Of a stretch of DNA of 37,363 nucleotides, positions 1 through 8,464 are shown in pieces. The notes beneath the pieces were generated by a model. It ran no database searches. It was not told the origin of the DNA and worked only from the letters and a program-made list of their open reading frames with translations. The position numbers and the translations under genes are program-made. Each line of letters begins with the position of its first letter. Positions within the stretch are counted from its first letter, which is position 1. The DNA comes from a virus, in IMG/VR virus record IMGVR_UViG_3300008113_000398, positions 1 through 37,363 of that record; one strand, 5' to 3'.

Positions 1-602
1 TTGGTCAGAATGCCACGGCCAGAAGACATGCCGCCGCCGTTTTGTTTGGCAGTGCGACCGCCCTTCTTGTAACCGGGGTCAGGTGTAACACCCTGTCCAT
101 AATAACGATCTGGCACTTCGTCTGGGCGAGTTCCCATTTGACGTTCAATGTTTGCCAAAGTGCTTTGACGCTTAGCAATGGTTTCTTCCATGCTTTCTTT
201 GGGGGTGTACTTAGCAGCAACACGGTTATACATGCCACCGCCACCCTGTTTTTCGGTGCGGCCACCCTTTTTCATGCCACCAACGTGCTTAATGCCTTCG
301 CGCTCTTCGTTGGCATCTTTCACGTTGCGGTTGATCTTGGCATTCATCCACTGCTTAGCTTCCGTCTTGCCACCTGACTTACGGGGCGCACGGCACATAG
401 AAGCCTTGGCCTTTTCGCCTTCAACCTTGCCACCAGACTTAAACGCACGGCGGCTGACAGGGCGCATACCCGTCTTTGCCTGAGCATTCAAAAGCTCCGG
501 GGGTGTCCAATCGGACGAATCAACCTTTTGCGATGTTTCAGAAGCAAGGCGCTTGGCCTTGTCCTTCATGGCCATACGGGCCTTTTTGGCTTCTGCGTAC
601 AT
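1..602 (-). CDS. Lys/Gly-rich virion-cluster protein, 3' end cut by window
   Basis: This frame is open from an ATG at 602 to the window edge, about 200 codons with no stop, so the C-terminus is missing. The start has a good ribosome site (TAGGAG, about 6 nt upstream). The product is basic and carries repeated short motifs: AFKSGGKVEG, RKSGGKTE and two copies of KKGGRT followed by Gly-rich turns. I do not recognise a catalytic domain. It is the last visible gene of the leftward cluster terminase-portal-ejection proteins, 17 nt downstream of its neighbour, so a virion or virion-assembly role is likely. The SGG-x-V type motif is shared with other proteins of both virion clusters. Existence of the gene is well supported; function is unknown. 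Confidence 0.8.
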   Translation of the reverse strand, partial: MYAEAKKARMAMKDKAKRLASETSQKVDSSDWTPPELLNAQAKTGMRPVSRRAFKSGGKVEGEKAKASMCRAPRKSGGKTEAKQWMNAKINRNVKDANEEREGIKHVGGMKKGGRTEKQGGGGMYNRVAAKYTPKESMEETIAKRQSTLANIERQMGTRPDEVPDRYYGQGVTPDPGYKKGGRTAKQNGGGMSSGRGILT

Positions 603-619
603 GGTGGCTCCTAGCTAGG

Positions 620-1966
620 TTATTCCGGGCGTCCCCGGCGGCCTTTTGCCTGTTTTGACAATAACATAAGTGCATCATCTACAACAGAGCCGCCGCGCTG
701 TTTCCCAAGACCTGATTTGTTTGCGTTTTCAGGAGCAAACTCAGCCCAACGGGAGCGAAGATTTTTGGGATTAAGCATAAGATAGCTAACATTCCCACGG
801 TCTTCGACAGAGTTAACATACGGAATGTGATCATAGCCTTTGCTCGTGAGATAATTTTCAAAAGCAATTTTGGCATTGATTGAATCAGGCTTCAGATTGT
901 TCTTTTCAGCAAACTTCGTCACATTCCGACGAAGCTCTGCTTCTGTGAATGGATTGCCATTTGTTTTTGTGTATGGGTTTTCCATTTTTGCCATAAGCGG
1001 CATGATGGAAGCTGCCTGACCCTCATTGGCAACCCCGCTTTTGAAACCATAATCCTTACCAAAGTATTTACGCAGGCGGTCTTCAGCAGCTTGCAAGCTG
1101 CCAACATGGACACCCATCAAATCATGTCGCTGGGGACCGCGTGACATTCTAAATTCTTCAATTGGCTCTGTGGCACGGGTGGCATGATAGACTTCTTTAG
1201 TGAAGCCTGTGCTTCGTGCCCTTTCGGCCTTTTCTGGTTCCATTACAGGCCGATTTGTAGAACCAGCACCAACCATGGGTCGTGCAACTTCTTGCTCTGG
1301 CGCTGGCATCGCATAAACATCGCCAAGCGTTGGGCCAACAGCACGCATTCCGCCCATTTCCAAAGCTTCACTAGGGTTTTCCATTTCTGGGATCACACGG
1401 CCCTTGTTGGCATAAGCAACGCGGCCACCAGCAAAACGACCGCTTTCCAGCGTCTTGCGGTACTGCGTAATCCACTTGGCAAGGTCAGCTGATGGCGCTC
1501 CAACGCGGCCCATGATTAAGCCAGTGCGAGGATCGACATAGGTATTTGCATCACGAAGTTTCTGACCATAACCCCACTGTGCAAGTCGCACACTGTTGGA
1601 GTCCCCGCCAACAAAGGCGTCTGGATAACGCTTGGCAATGTCCATGGCAGACTGCCGCGTCATATGCAGCGGGTCTTTTGGTTCATACTGTGGCACTTCG
1701 TACTTAATGCCACGTTCTTCAGCAAATGATCGCAGTGCCTGACTGACTGGCGCAAAGCGTTTGTCTTCAGGATTTGGCAACACAAATACAGGTGTCATGC
1801 CCATACTGGATGCGTTGGCATATACATCACGTGCAGCTGCCACAGCCGAATCAGGACTACGATAGTCATTGGTTCCAAAGGCAAACACGCCATACCGATC
1901 TGATGCAGGAGCCGTTGGCATCGGCTCATAATCGGGATCGCTGCCTGTATAGACGCGGCCTTCCAT
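620..1966 (-). CDS. Two-domain virion effector: SGNH-esterase-like plus ADP-ribosyltransferase-like
   Basis: ATG at 1966 is preferred over an upstream GTG at 1975 because GGTGAG lies just before it; 448 aa. Residues 25-175 carry the SGNH/GDSL hydrolase blocks in unusual order: GTND (N33, block III), a strand ending PVFVLPNP, DPLH (D98/H101, block V), then GGDSNS (S123, block I) and RVGAPSADL (G156, block II). Residues about 260-430 resemble phage ADP-ribosyltransferase-like domains: YHAT at the start, a GVHVGS strand, MENPY, then GYDHIPYVNSVED and a LNPKNLRSRWAEF ending. The C-terminus has RGGSVVDDALMLLSKQ, related to the SGGxV tails of neighbouring proteins. It overlaps the upstream 582-aa gene. 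Likely a virion-carried protein acting on host surface polymers or cytoplasmic targets after ejection; domain calls are by motif only. Confidence 0.7.
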   Translation of the reverse strand: MEGRVYTGSDPDYEPMPTAPASDRYGVFAFGTNDYRSPDSAVAAARDVYANASSMGMTPVFVLPNPEDKRFAPVSQALRSFAEERGIKYEVPQYEPKDPLHMTRQSAMDIAKRYPDAFVGGDSNSVRLAQWGYGQKLRDANTYVDPRTGLIMGRVGAPSADLAKWITQYRKTLESGRFAGGRVAYANKGRVIPEMENPSEALEMGGMRAVGPTLGDVYAMPAPEQEVARPMVGAGSTNRPVMEPEKAERARSTGFTKEVYHATRATEPIEEFRMSRGPQRHDLMGVHVGSLQAAEDRLRKYFGKDYGFKSGVANEGQAASIMPLMAKMENPYTKTNGNPFTEAELRRNVTKFAEKNNLKPDSINAKIAFENYLTSKGYDHIPYVNSVEDRGNVSYLMLNPKNLRSRWAEFAPENANKSGLGKQRGGSVVDDALMLLSKQAKGRRGRPE

Positions 1967-1971
1967 AGCAC

Positions 1972-3720
1972 TCACCGTGTTATGAGTTGATGAATAATTT
2001 CCAACGCTTTGTGAACGCTGTCAGGCTTCTTGCCATTCACTTCACCACCAGACTTACGCTCCAGCACGGGATTGATGCCACGAACTTCCTGATTGGCTTC
2101 CTGCGTACGGCGCATCTGATCAGCCGCCCGGAAGTAATCAGCGGCACTCTCAGGATCACCCCAGTTAATCTTGCCATCTTGCACCAGCTCGCCGCCCATC
2201 GACTGGTAATCCTTGCCAGAGAATACACGGCCAAGAAGACCGCGTGATTCGGCAGCAGGCGTAGCTGCGCTTGGCTCAGAAGCCGCAGAGCCGCCAGCCG
2301 GAGCAGCGGCAGGAGCGCGGCGCATCATAGCCTTTTCCAGTGCCGCCTGAACGGAAGGATGAGGCATACGGCCCATGCCGCCATAGTCAGGGGCTTGCGG
2401 CGGTCCTTGCACTTCGCCAGTTGTTTGCTGCGGTGCAACAACTTCTGCATCGCCCATACGCGGCGGCGTTGGCAAATTGTCACCCATCGGCGCTTCTTCA
2501 CCGGGGCGACTAAAGGCGTAGTAGCCAGCACCCAGCGCACCCGCACCACCGATTGCAGCGGCACGCTTCATCCAATCGGGCTGAGCTGCACGGTTGGTTG
2601 TGACAGTGAATGCGTAGGCAGGGCTTTCACCTGCAAAGCTTTCGCCAACCAAACGCGGACCTGCATTTGGCACATCAGCACGATAGGTCGGACCAGTAGC
2701 AGGCAAGCCCGCACGTTCGCCTGCCGCCACCGGAGCCCCGCCAAAGTGGCGATCCATAATCGCTGCCAAATCACGGCCAGATGCAGGAACAAGTTCCTTG
2801 CCGGTAATGCGCTGCGCTTCTGAGCTAACATAACGCGGTGCAACGGCAGTGCCGGGGAACTGAGTTGTGTAGCCAAAACCAGCGGCAGCGTCTTGGTCGG
2901 CAGAGAAACGGCGCGGAGGTGGACGATTACGGGATGCAAATGCACCCATACCTTCGCCCTCAGCTTCCATCATTTGGCGTTCAAGGAAAGCTGCCTCCGC
3001 ATCACGTGCACGTTGCTGCGCTGCACGCAAAGCTTCTGCACCACCGCCTTCACCTTCCATGGTGGCAAGCTGTGTTTCACGGAACCCACGCTCAGCTGCA
3101 AGACGCTCCTGAGCAATACGGCGAGCTTGTGCAACAGCATCAGCCGTTGCCCCACCTTCACCTTCCAGCACTGCCAATTCATCTGGCACGGAACGCACAT
3201 CTGGACGAGGCGGCGGCGACATACGTTCCATCTGAGCGCCAGACGCATAGTTGGGCTTAAACGGAACTTGTTCAAACGGCCCAGCATTATAGCCGCTGCC
3301 TGAATATCCACCCGTGGCAGGGCGATCTACAACCAGACGATTGGTTGGTGTCAATGCTTCTTCAGCTGTCATGGCATTTCGGCCACGCATACCGCCAAGC
3401 ACGTTACGCGCTGTGCTAAGGACCTTGCCAGCCCCGCTAATGGCAGCTTCTGGAATGGCAAATGATGCCAAGGTTTCGGTGCGTGACATACGCGCTGCCA
3501 CGGCATCTGCGGTGCGACGAGCCGCATCTTCACTACCTGTGCGGCGCAGAGTTTCGTCATATGCACGCTGAATGGCGGCCTGCTTCATCTCACGATAAGG
3601 GGCCATCGTTTCATCGTAACGGCGGCGCACCTCTTCTTGCATAGCCATGGCTTCAGGATTGTCCCGCTCCGGAACGTACAAGTCCCCACGGCGTGCTGTA
3701 ATTGGAGCGCGTTCAGCCAT
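1972..3720 (-). CDS. Internal virion/ejection-type protein, 582 aa
   Basis: ATG at 3720 overlaps the portal stop (TGATG), with GGAG upstream. The protein is Ala/Arg/Glu-rich and low in recognisable folds. A predicted coiled-coil region around residues 175-265 contains three related segments beginning LEGEGG, MEGEGGG and AEGEGMG, each followed by Ala/Arg/Gln-rich helix. A short hydrophobic Gly/Ala segment (AAAIGGAGALGAGYYAF) lies near residue 395 and could cross a membrane. The C-terminus has ERKSGGEV followed by DSVHKALEIIHQLI, resembling the tail of the 796-aa protein at 29265-31655. Its place directly after portal fits a podovirus ejection or adaptor protein. No enzymatic motif is seen. Confidence 0.7.
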   Translation of the reverse strand: MAERAPITARRGDLYVPERDNPEAMAMQEEVRRRYDETMAPYREMKQAAIQRAYDETLRRTGSEDAARRTADAVAARMSRTETLASFAIPEAAISGAGKVLSTARNVLGGMRGRNAMTAEEALTPTNRLVVDRPATGGYSGSGYNAGPFEQVPFKPNYASGAQMERMSPPPRPDVRSVPDELAVLEGEGGATADAVAQARRIAQERLAAERGFRETQLATMEGEGGGAEALRAAQQRARDAEAAFLERQMMEAEGEGMGAFASRNRPPPRRFSADQDAAAGFGYTTQFPGTAVAPRYVSSEAQRITGKELVPASGRDLAAIMDRHFGGAPVAAGERAGLPATGPTYRADVPNAGPRLVGESFAGESPAYAFTVTTNRAAQPDWMKRAAAIGGAGALGAGYYAFSRPGEEAPMGDNLPTPPRMGDAEVVAPQQTTGEVQGPPQAPDYGGMGRMPHPSVQAALEKAMMRRAPAAAPAGGSAASEPSAATPAAESRGLLGRVFSGKDYQSMGGELVQDGKINWGDPESAADYFRAADQMRRTQEANQEVRGINPVLERKSGGEVNGKKPDSVHKALEIIHQLITR

Positions 3721-6056
3721 CACAGTTCTCCGGTCTTGCGGCCATCAAGAGTCTTTTCCGTAGACTCCAACCGCGCCAGCATTTCAGGTGTAAGCACCGA
3801 CTGAGCAATGTTCATGCCTTGCGGGTTACGGATCAGTTCTTCTGCCAACTTGACAGCCGCCAAACGTTCACGGCTTTCACGATCACGCTTGCGGTTAATG
3901 GCATCCAAAATGGCATCTTCTTGCTGTTGCTTTAGCTCGGCGGCACGAAGTTCCATCTCAGCCATTTGGCTAGGATCAGGCTCGCCAGTAAGGCCAGCCC
4001 TTTGGGCCTCCAACTGCAAACGCGCACGATCCAGTTCAATCTTGGCTTGGCTTTCCTGAGCGCGGGTCTGGCTATCCAGCATACGCGCCGCAGCATTGCT
4101 CTTTTCGTTTTCCATTTGAGCCATGGCCTGAAGAAGCTCAGGAGGCGGATTGGCCTGTGCCGACTTGGGCACCATGAACTGCGCGGGATTAGACCAACCA
4201 AGAGCCTGAAGTGCCGCTGTATCAACGGCAATCGGGTCATACAAAGACGGGCTTGCAGCCGCCAACTGTTTCAGCGCCAACACCTTCATCAGACGCTGGG
4301 TCTGTGATGCAGTGTTGGGGTCGGCCATAGGAACAAAGTAGTAGTTATCCAGAGCATCCGTGAAGGTCTTTTCGTCCCACGGAAAGGCTGGCTTGCGGTT
4401 CTTAATCCAGAAAGCATCTGGATGCTCACGGAAACATTCCGTCAGCAGTTCAAACTCTTCTGCCTGCGAAGCATGAAGGCGCTTGTGAACAGAGTTCAAA
4501 ACCTTCTGCGCTTGTTCAATCATGGCCAGCGTTGTACCGACCGGCGCGTCAGTCTTGCCTTCCATCACCATGGCTTCGCTGGTGCCGCCAACGCGCATAC
4601 CAGTGTCAGCCATTTGCGTGACAAGATTCATCAATGCGCCAGATGGCTCCTTATATGGCAATGGCATGATGGCTTGGGTCAGCGGCATACCATTTGTCTT
4701 CACCAACGCACCACCACCGGGAGGAACGCGGAAGATATTGGTGTTCTGACGCGCACCCGTGTCTGCCATAAGGAAGCCGGGGAAGTTGTTGTACATGCCA
4801 GCGTCAAGCAATTCACGCCAAGCAGCAGTGATGGCATTGGTCGTGTTGCCAAGGATGTGCAACAGGCCAAGGTCGTAAAAGCCCATGCCGGGGACAAAGG
4901 TGTACTTTACAAACCGCTTCTTGGCGGTCGGCAGTTCCTGATCGTCCTCATCATAGTTACGCACGATGGACAGGATTTGCTCAGATGAGACATCAATCGT
5001 GACGATGTATGGGATTTCCAAGCCAGAGATTTTGCCTTTGTGCTTATGTTCAAAGCCGGAAATGTCCAGCTCACAATAGCACTCGTAAATCTCACGATCA
5101 CGATCTTCCGGGTTTAGCGGCTCTTCAGAAATCCCTTGCTGTTCTTTCTCAGCACGCTGAATGGCATCCAATTGCTGCGGCTTTGGCGTTGACAATTCAA
5201 TGTCACGGTACACGCCCAAGATTTGCAGACGCTTCACCGTGTTTGGTGTCATCTGAATGCGATGAGTGATGCGCTTGGCATTTGTCAGATCAGTCGCAGA
5301 GTTATTTACGATCAGATCATTAGCATCAATCGTCTCAGAGACGGGTCGATTACGCAGCGGGCAGTAATAGACCTTCTTAAACGCCGTGCCAGAGAAACCA
5401 AGGCTAAACAACATGCGGTCGGTATCGGGATAATACTCAGTTGCTGTTGCTGTCAGATAATGGTTCAGGTCTTTCTGCAACGCATTGGCAAGTTGATCGT
5501 CTTGCAGCGTTGGATTGTTGTTGTCGTTGCGAATTTTAACCGGGCCATCGGTCGGAAGAAGCTCAGAACGTGCATTGGCTTGGAAGCGAAGCACTGCTTC
5601 AAGCAAAAGTGGGTGCCGAACCTTGCTCATACCTTCAACGGGAGCGCCGTCAGTCGCACCTTGCACGCCGGGAATTTCTAGTTTGATGCCAAGAAGCTTC
5701 AAACCTTGTGCGCGGTCTTCAATCCAGTCGTTTCGGCTGTCAATATCGTCACGAATGCCACGAAGAAGGTCTTGTGAGATGCTGGTCAGGTTGTTGTCAG
5801 CAATGTCATCAACAAGATTACGGAACCATTCGTCGCCGTCACGCTCTTTGCGGTTGTCATTGATGGGTTTGCCATCAAGTGACACGGTGATTGACCCGTC
5901 TGGGTGTTCAATTTCAAGAATTGCACCGTTTTCGTCGGCTTTTTCACGGTCAAGACCGTCTTCAATAATTTCAACGATGACTTCACCGTCCTGAAGATCG
6001 TCTTCAGAAGGCGAAACTTGCCTTAGATTTGGCATCAGGCCCGGTGTCATCGGCAT
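3720..6056 (-). CDS. Portal protein, 778 aa
   Basis: Large portal of the size seen in P22-like podoviruses (about 725 aa) rather than the smaller lambda/HK97 types. The N-terminal 120 residues are acidic. The core has features typical of this phage group: RHPLLLEAVLRFQANARSEL then LPTDGPVKI, a conserved LGFSGTAFKKVYY segment, and KRFVKYTFVPGMGFYDLGLLH. The C-terminal 200 residues are long charged helices rich in Gln/Glu/Arg/Ala, consistent with a helical barrel. It follows the 72-aa gene with a TAATG overlap and sits downstream of large terminase in the same direction, the standard order. It would form the dodecameric DNA channel at one capsid vertex. I assign it from length, motifs and context. 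Confidence 0.85.
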   Translation of the reverse strand: MPMTPGLMPNLRQVSPSEDDLQDGEVIVEIIEDGLDREKADENGAILEIEHPDGSITVSLDGKPINDNRKERDGDEWFRNLVDDIADNNLTSISQDLLRGIRDDIDSRNDWIEDRAQGLKLLGIKLEIPGVQGATDGAPVEGMSKVRHPLLLEAVLRFQANARSELLPTDGPVKIRNDNNNPTLQDDQLANALQKDLNHYLTATATEYYPDTDRMLFSLGFSGTAFKKVYYCPLRNRPVSETIDANDLIVNNSATDLTNAKRITHRIQMTPNTVKRLQILGVYRDIELSTPKPQQLDAIQRAEKEQQGISEEPLNPEDRDREIYECYCELDISGFEHKHKGKISGLEIPYIVTIDVSSEQILSIVRNYDEDDQELPTAKKRFVKYTFVPGMGFYDLGLLHILGNTTNAITAAWRELLDAGMYNNFPGFLMADTGARQNTNIFRVPPGGGALVKTNGMPLTQAIMPLPYKEPSGALMNLVTQMADTGMRVGGTSEAMVMEGKTDAPVGTTLAMIEQAQKVLNSVHKRLHASQAEEFELLTECFREHPDAFWIKNRKPAFPWDEKTFTDALDNYYFVPMADPNTASQTQRLMKVLALKQLAAASPSLYDPIAVDTAALQALGWSNPAQFMVPKSAQANPPPELLQAMAQMENEKSNAAARMLDSQTRAQESQAKIELDRARLQLEAQRAGLTGEPDPSQMAEMELRAAELKQQQEDAILDAINRKRDRESRERLAAVKLAEELIRNPQGMNIAQSVLTPEMLARLESTEKTLDGRKTGEL

Positions 6057-6274
6057 TAGGATTGTTCCTCTGTCACATCCATGGCTTCCATCTCAGCAAC
6101 GAAGCGCCGGATACCCTCTTGGGCTGCCATTGTATCGGTTTTTGCCATGATTTCATAGACTCGCACGTAGTCGTAGGGTGCTTTGCCCCATACTTCCACG
6201 CGGAAGTTGCCAATCCTGACCGGAGTGGACGGCTTAATGACATCAACGACTGCGTTTGCAAGTACCCTTGGCAT
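6056..6274 (-). CDS. Conserved small protein between tRNA-Thr and portal, 72 aa
   Basis: Starts at 6274 and ends by overlapping the portal start, so it is translationally coupled to portal. The sequence is soluble and mixed alpha/beta, with VEVWGKAPYDYVRVYEI in the middle and an acidic helix (RRFVAEMEAMD) at the end. I do not recognise the family. Position between terminase and portal would fit a small head-assembly or regulatory factor, but nothing in the sequence proves it. No membrane segment or cysteine pair is present. Confidence 0.65.
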   Translation of the reverse strand: MPRVLANAVVDVIKPSTPVRIGNFRVEVWGKAPYDYVRVYEIMAKTDTMAAQEGIRRFVAEMEAMDVTEEQS

Positions 6275-6287
6275 AACAACCCCCGAC

Positions 6288-6363
6288 TGGTGCCCCCGGT
6301 AGGATTTGAACCCACGACCTTCGCTTTACAAAAGCGCTGCTCTGGCCTCTGAGCTACAAGGGC
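6288..6363 (-). tRNA. tRNA-Thr (anticodon UGU), CCA encoded
   Basis: Read on the minus strand, a full cloverleaf folds: acceptor GCCCTTG pairs with CGGGGGC (two G-U), D-arm GCTC/GAGC, anticodon stem GCGCT/AGCGA with loop TTTGTAA (anticodon TGT), and T-stem GTGGG/CCTAC with TTCAAAT loop. Discriminator A and CCA are encoded. The outer pair of the anticodon stem is a G-A mismatch. It lies between large terminase and the 72-aa gene in the same direction, so it must be cut out of the virion mRNA. UGU reads ACA threonine codons. Confidence 0.93.
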
Positions 6364-6388
6364 GTGACAGAAACATACAGGATTTCTG

Positions 6389-8110
6389 TCAAATCGGGTA
6401 TAGTGGCTCCCAATTCTTGTTTCCCTTGAAGGAAAGTGTGTCTTCCAGCTCTGCCCGCCACTCATCTGGCCGGAGAATGACCCCCGTATCACGTAAATGG
6501 CGCATGGCCATGGACACGGTATCCACCAAGTCATCGTGCTTGCCCTTGGGGAAGGTGCCAACTTGGGTGATGACCATCTCAGCCCACTGGTAGCCGGGGG
6601 CAAAGACTAGCCCTTCGGCAAAGAGATGCTGCACGGAGTACAGCCTAGCCAGCTTATCTTGGCTCTTGGGGTCAAACATATGCACCCCAAACCGCTCATA
6701 GCCGTACATGCGGCGAATTTCTTGGGCGACTGAGTGACCGGCAGCCTTGTTTTCAATCAGCAACTGGTCAACTTGGAACTTACGGGAGGTTTCTGCCACC
6801 TTCTGAACCAGATCATGCAGCTCATACCTACCCTGCCATGCGTACATAAGCATGACTCTGGGGGCTACCTCTTGGTATTCGCGGGTGTAATCAACCAAGG
6901 TGCCTTGACGATTCGCGGCATGTGTAGGTGCTAAGGCACTGACATCACTAGAAAAAATTCCCCACACGGTCATAGCAGACGGATCGTTCTCCGTCTTGGT
7001 GGTGTAGGCCGTATCTACGCAGGCGATTACGAGGTCCATGTTGGGATAGTTCTGATTATCCCATGGCTGCCACCATTCGCGTTTGATGATACCGCCGCCT
7101 TTGGGTTCTGGGCGCTGTTGGAGCTGGCCCGCAGCCGCCCAAGGACCCAATTGCTTTTCCAGAATTGTGACTTCTTGTTCGCCAAAGCGTTCTGGCCAGA
7201 GAAGGGCACCCTCACGGTCTTCAAGTTCCACCTCCGCTTCGGGGGTGACTGGAATGCGATTACCTTCTTCATCGGTGGTAACAAGGCTGACTCCTTCGTC
7301 TGTCACGCCACGGGGGTCTTCCCAGCCAAGTTGGGTAATGGAATGCCTGCGCCACTCATACCGCATTGGCAGGCAGAGGTGGGTCCATTCTCCCTCGTCC
7401 TTAGACATAATGTGCCCGGTCAGGTCTTCTTCCGAAAGCCTTTGTTGGATGACCACGAAGGCACCCGTCTTGGGGTCGTTAAGGCGGGTCGATAGGGCAG
7501 AGTCCCACCATTCAATGGTCGATGCGATGGTAGCTTCGGAGAAGGCTTCTTGCGCGGCATTTGGGTCATCAACCACGATAATCGAACCACCTTCACCCGT
7601 AAGTGCGGACCCAACTGAAGTTGAAAGACGGGAGCCATTCTTATCATTGTCAAACCTCGTCTTGGTGTTCTGGTCGCCTGTCAGCCTAAACCTGTCACCC
7701 CAGAGGCGCTGATACCATGGGCTTTCAATCAGACGGCGACATTTCACGCTGTCACGCAGAGAAAGCTGCTGGGCATATGAGGCATGAAGGAATTGAACGC
7801 CCGGACCAGAGGTCGGCGTATTCCATGGTTGTGCCCATACCCATGCGGGGAAAGCTACAGATGTCAAAGATGACTTGGCGCAGCGGGGCGGGATGTTGAT
7901 AATTAGACGTCTAATCTCACCATCTGCGACTGCTTGCAGATGCTCTGCCACGGCTTCAACTGGCCAGCCGTCAGTGAATGGCGAAGCGTCGATGTAGCGC
8001 CAAGCGTGCTTCAAGAACGTGTATAGGTTGTCTTCGCAGTCGGCGCGGTCTAGTTCGTCCAGCTGCTTGTTAATGTCAATCTGTTGACCGTCTAGGTTTA
8101 GAATGCTCAT
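6389..8110 (-). CDS. terL: Terminase large subunit (DNA-packaging ATPase/nuclease), 573 aa
   Basis: The N-terminal ATPase domain has a Walker A variant INIPPRCAKSSL (about residues 72-82), Walker B SIIVVDDP (176-183), and an Arg-rich region between them typical of phage motors. The C-terminal RNase-H-like nuclease domain has an acidic triad pattern: VIACVDTAY (D366), LLIENKAAG (E453) and KHDDLVDTV (D526/D527/D530). Length is normal for the family. It drives DNA into the capsid through the portal and cuts the concatemer. It overlaps the upstream DUF551-like gene by 4 nt (ATGA). The cognate small subunit appears to be at 9507-10229, separated by an inverted segment, which is less compact than the usual terS-terL pair. 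Confidence 0.95.
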   Translation of the reverse strand: MSILNLDGQQIDINKQLDELDRADCEDNLYTFLKHAWRYIDASPFTDGWPVEAVAEHLQAVADGEIRRLIINIPPRCAKSSLTSVAFPAWVWAQPWNTPTSGPGVQFLHASYAQQLSLRDSVKCRRLIESPWYQRLWGDRFRLTGDQNTKTRFDNDKNGSRLSTSVGSALTGEGGSIIVVDDPNAAQEAFSEATIASTIEWWDSALSTRLNDPKTGAFVVIQQRLSEEDLTGHIMSKDEGEWTHLCLPMRYEWRRHSITQLGWEDPRGVTDEGVSLVTTDEEGNRIPVTPEAEVELEDREGALLWPERFGEQEVTILEKQLGPWAAAGQLQQRPEPKGGGIIKREWWQPWDNQNYPNMDLVIACVDTAYTTKTENDPSAMTVWGIFSSDVSALAPTHAANRQGTLVDYTREYQEVAPRVMLMYAWQGRYELHDLVQKVAETSRKFQVDQLLIENKAAGHSVAQEIRRMYGYERFGVHMFDPKSQDKLARLYSVQHLFAEGLVFAPGYQWAEMVITQVGTFPKGKHDDLVDTVSMAMRHLRDTGVILRPDEWRAELEDTLSFKGNKNWEPLYPI

Positions 8111-8382
8111 GGCTTAGGGGCCTTTGGTATTGTCATCCAGTGAGTTGGCAAAAGCTTGTCAAAGTTATCGAACCACCCTTCCGTGCCATCGTATGCAGCG
8201 TCCACCCATTTTACGACAGCAAAGAAGTCTTCGTAGGCTTCTAGGTGGTGGCTTGGGCAAAAAACCAAAATAGGGGTGCCATCTTTTGGCGCGGTTCTGA
8301 TTGGCAACCACTGAGACGAGTGGGCATTGATGACCATATTTGTCAGTGTGCGTTGCAGCTTATCTTCATCATCTTCAGTCAT
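8107..8382 (-). CDS. DUF551-like phage protein, 91 aa
   Basis: The middle and end match the DUF551 pattern: WLPIRTAPKDGTPIL, a variable acidic centre with WVDAAYDGTEGWF, and a closing PTHWMTIPKAP. DUF551 proteins are small phage/prophage proteins of unknown biochemical role. Its stop overlaps the terminase start, making it the first gene of the leftward virion operon. The start is at 8382, with a GGGGGC purine-rich site just upstream in the divergent region shared with the plus-strand gene at 8465. Confidence 0.8.
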   Translation of the reverse strand: MTEDDEDKLQRTLTNMVINAHSSQWLPIRTAPKDGTPILVFCPSHHLEAYEDFFAVVKWVDAAYDGTEGWFDNFDKLLPTHWMTIPKAPKP

Positions 8383-8400
8383 TTTAGCCCCCTTGGCTGA

Positions 8401-8464
8401 AGAAAATATAAACCTATAGGTTGATTTGTGCTATAGTGAGTCATCATGGACAGAGGGGGTCCTT
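8401..8464. promoter_or_regulatory. Divergent promoter/operator region between virion operon and Tat-protein gene
   Basis: A perfect 12-bp palindrome AACCTATAGGTT lies at 8411-8422. On the plus strand TGCTATAGT (8429-8437) is an extended -10 type element upstream of the gene at 8465. On the minus strand 8442-8431 reads GACTCACTATAG, identical to the 12-base core of the T7 RNA polymerase promoter. Which of these is used cannot be decided from sequence; the elements overlap. Confidence 0.45.

Noticed and set aside
4422-4988. 188-aa plus-strand frame opposite portal
   Set aside because: It is antisense to a well-supported portal gene, with no start signals or recognisable motifs.
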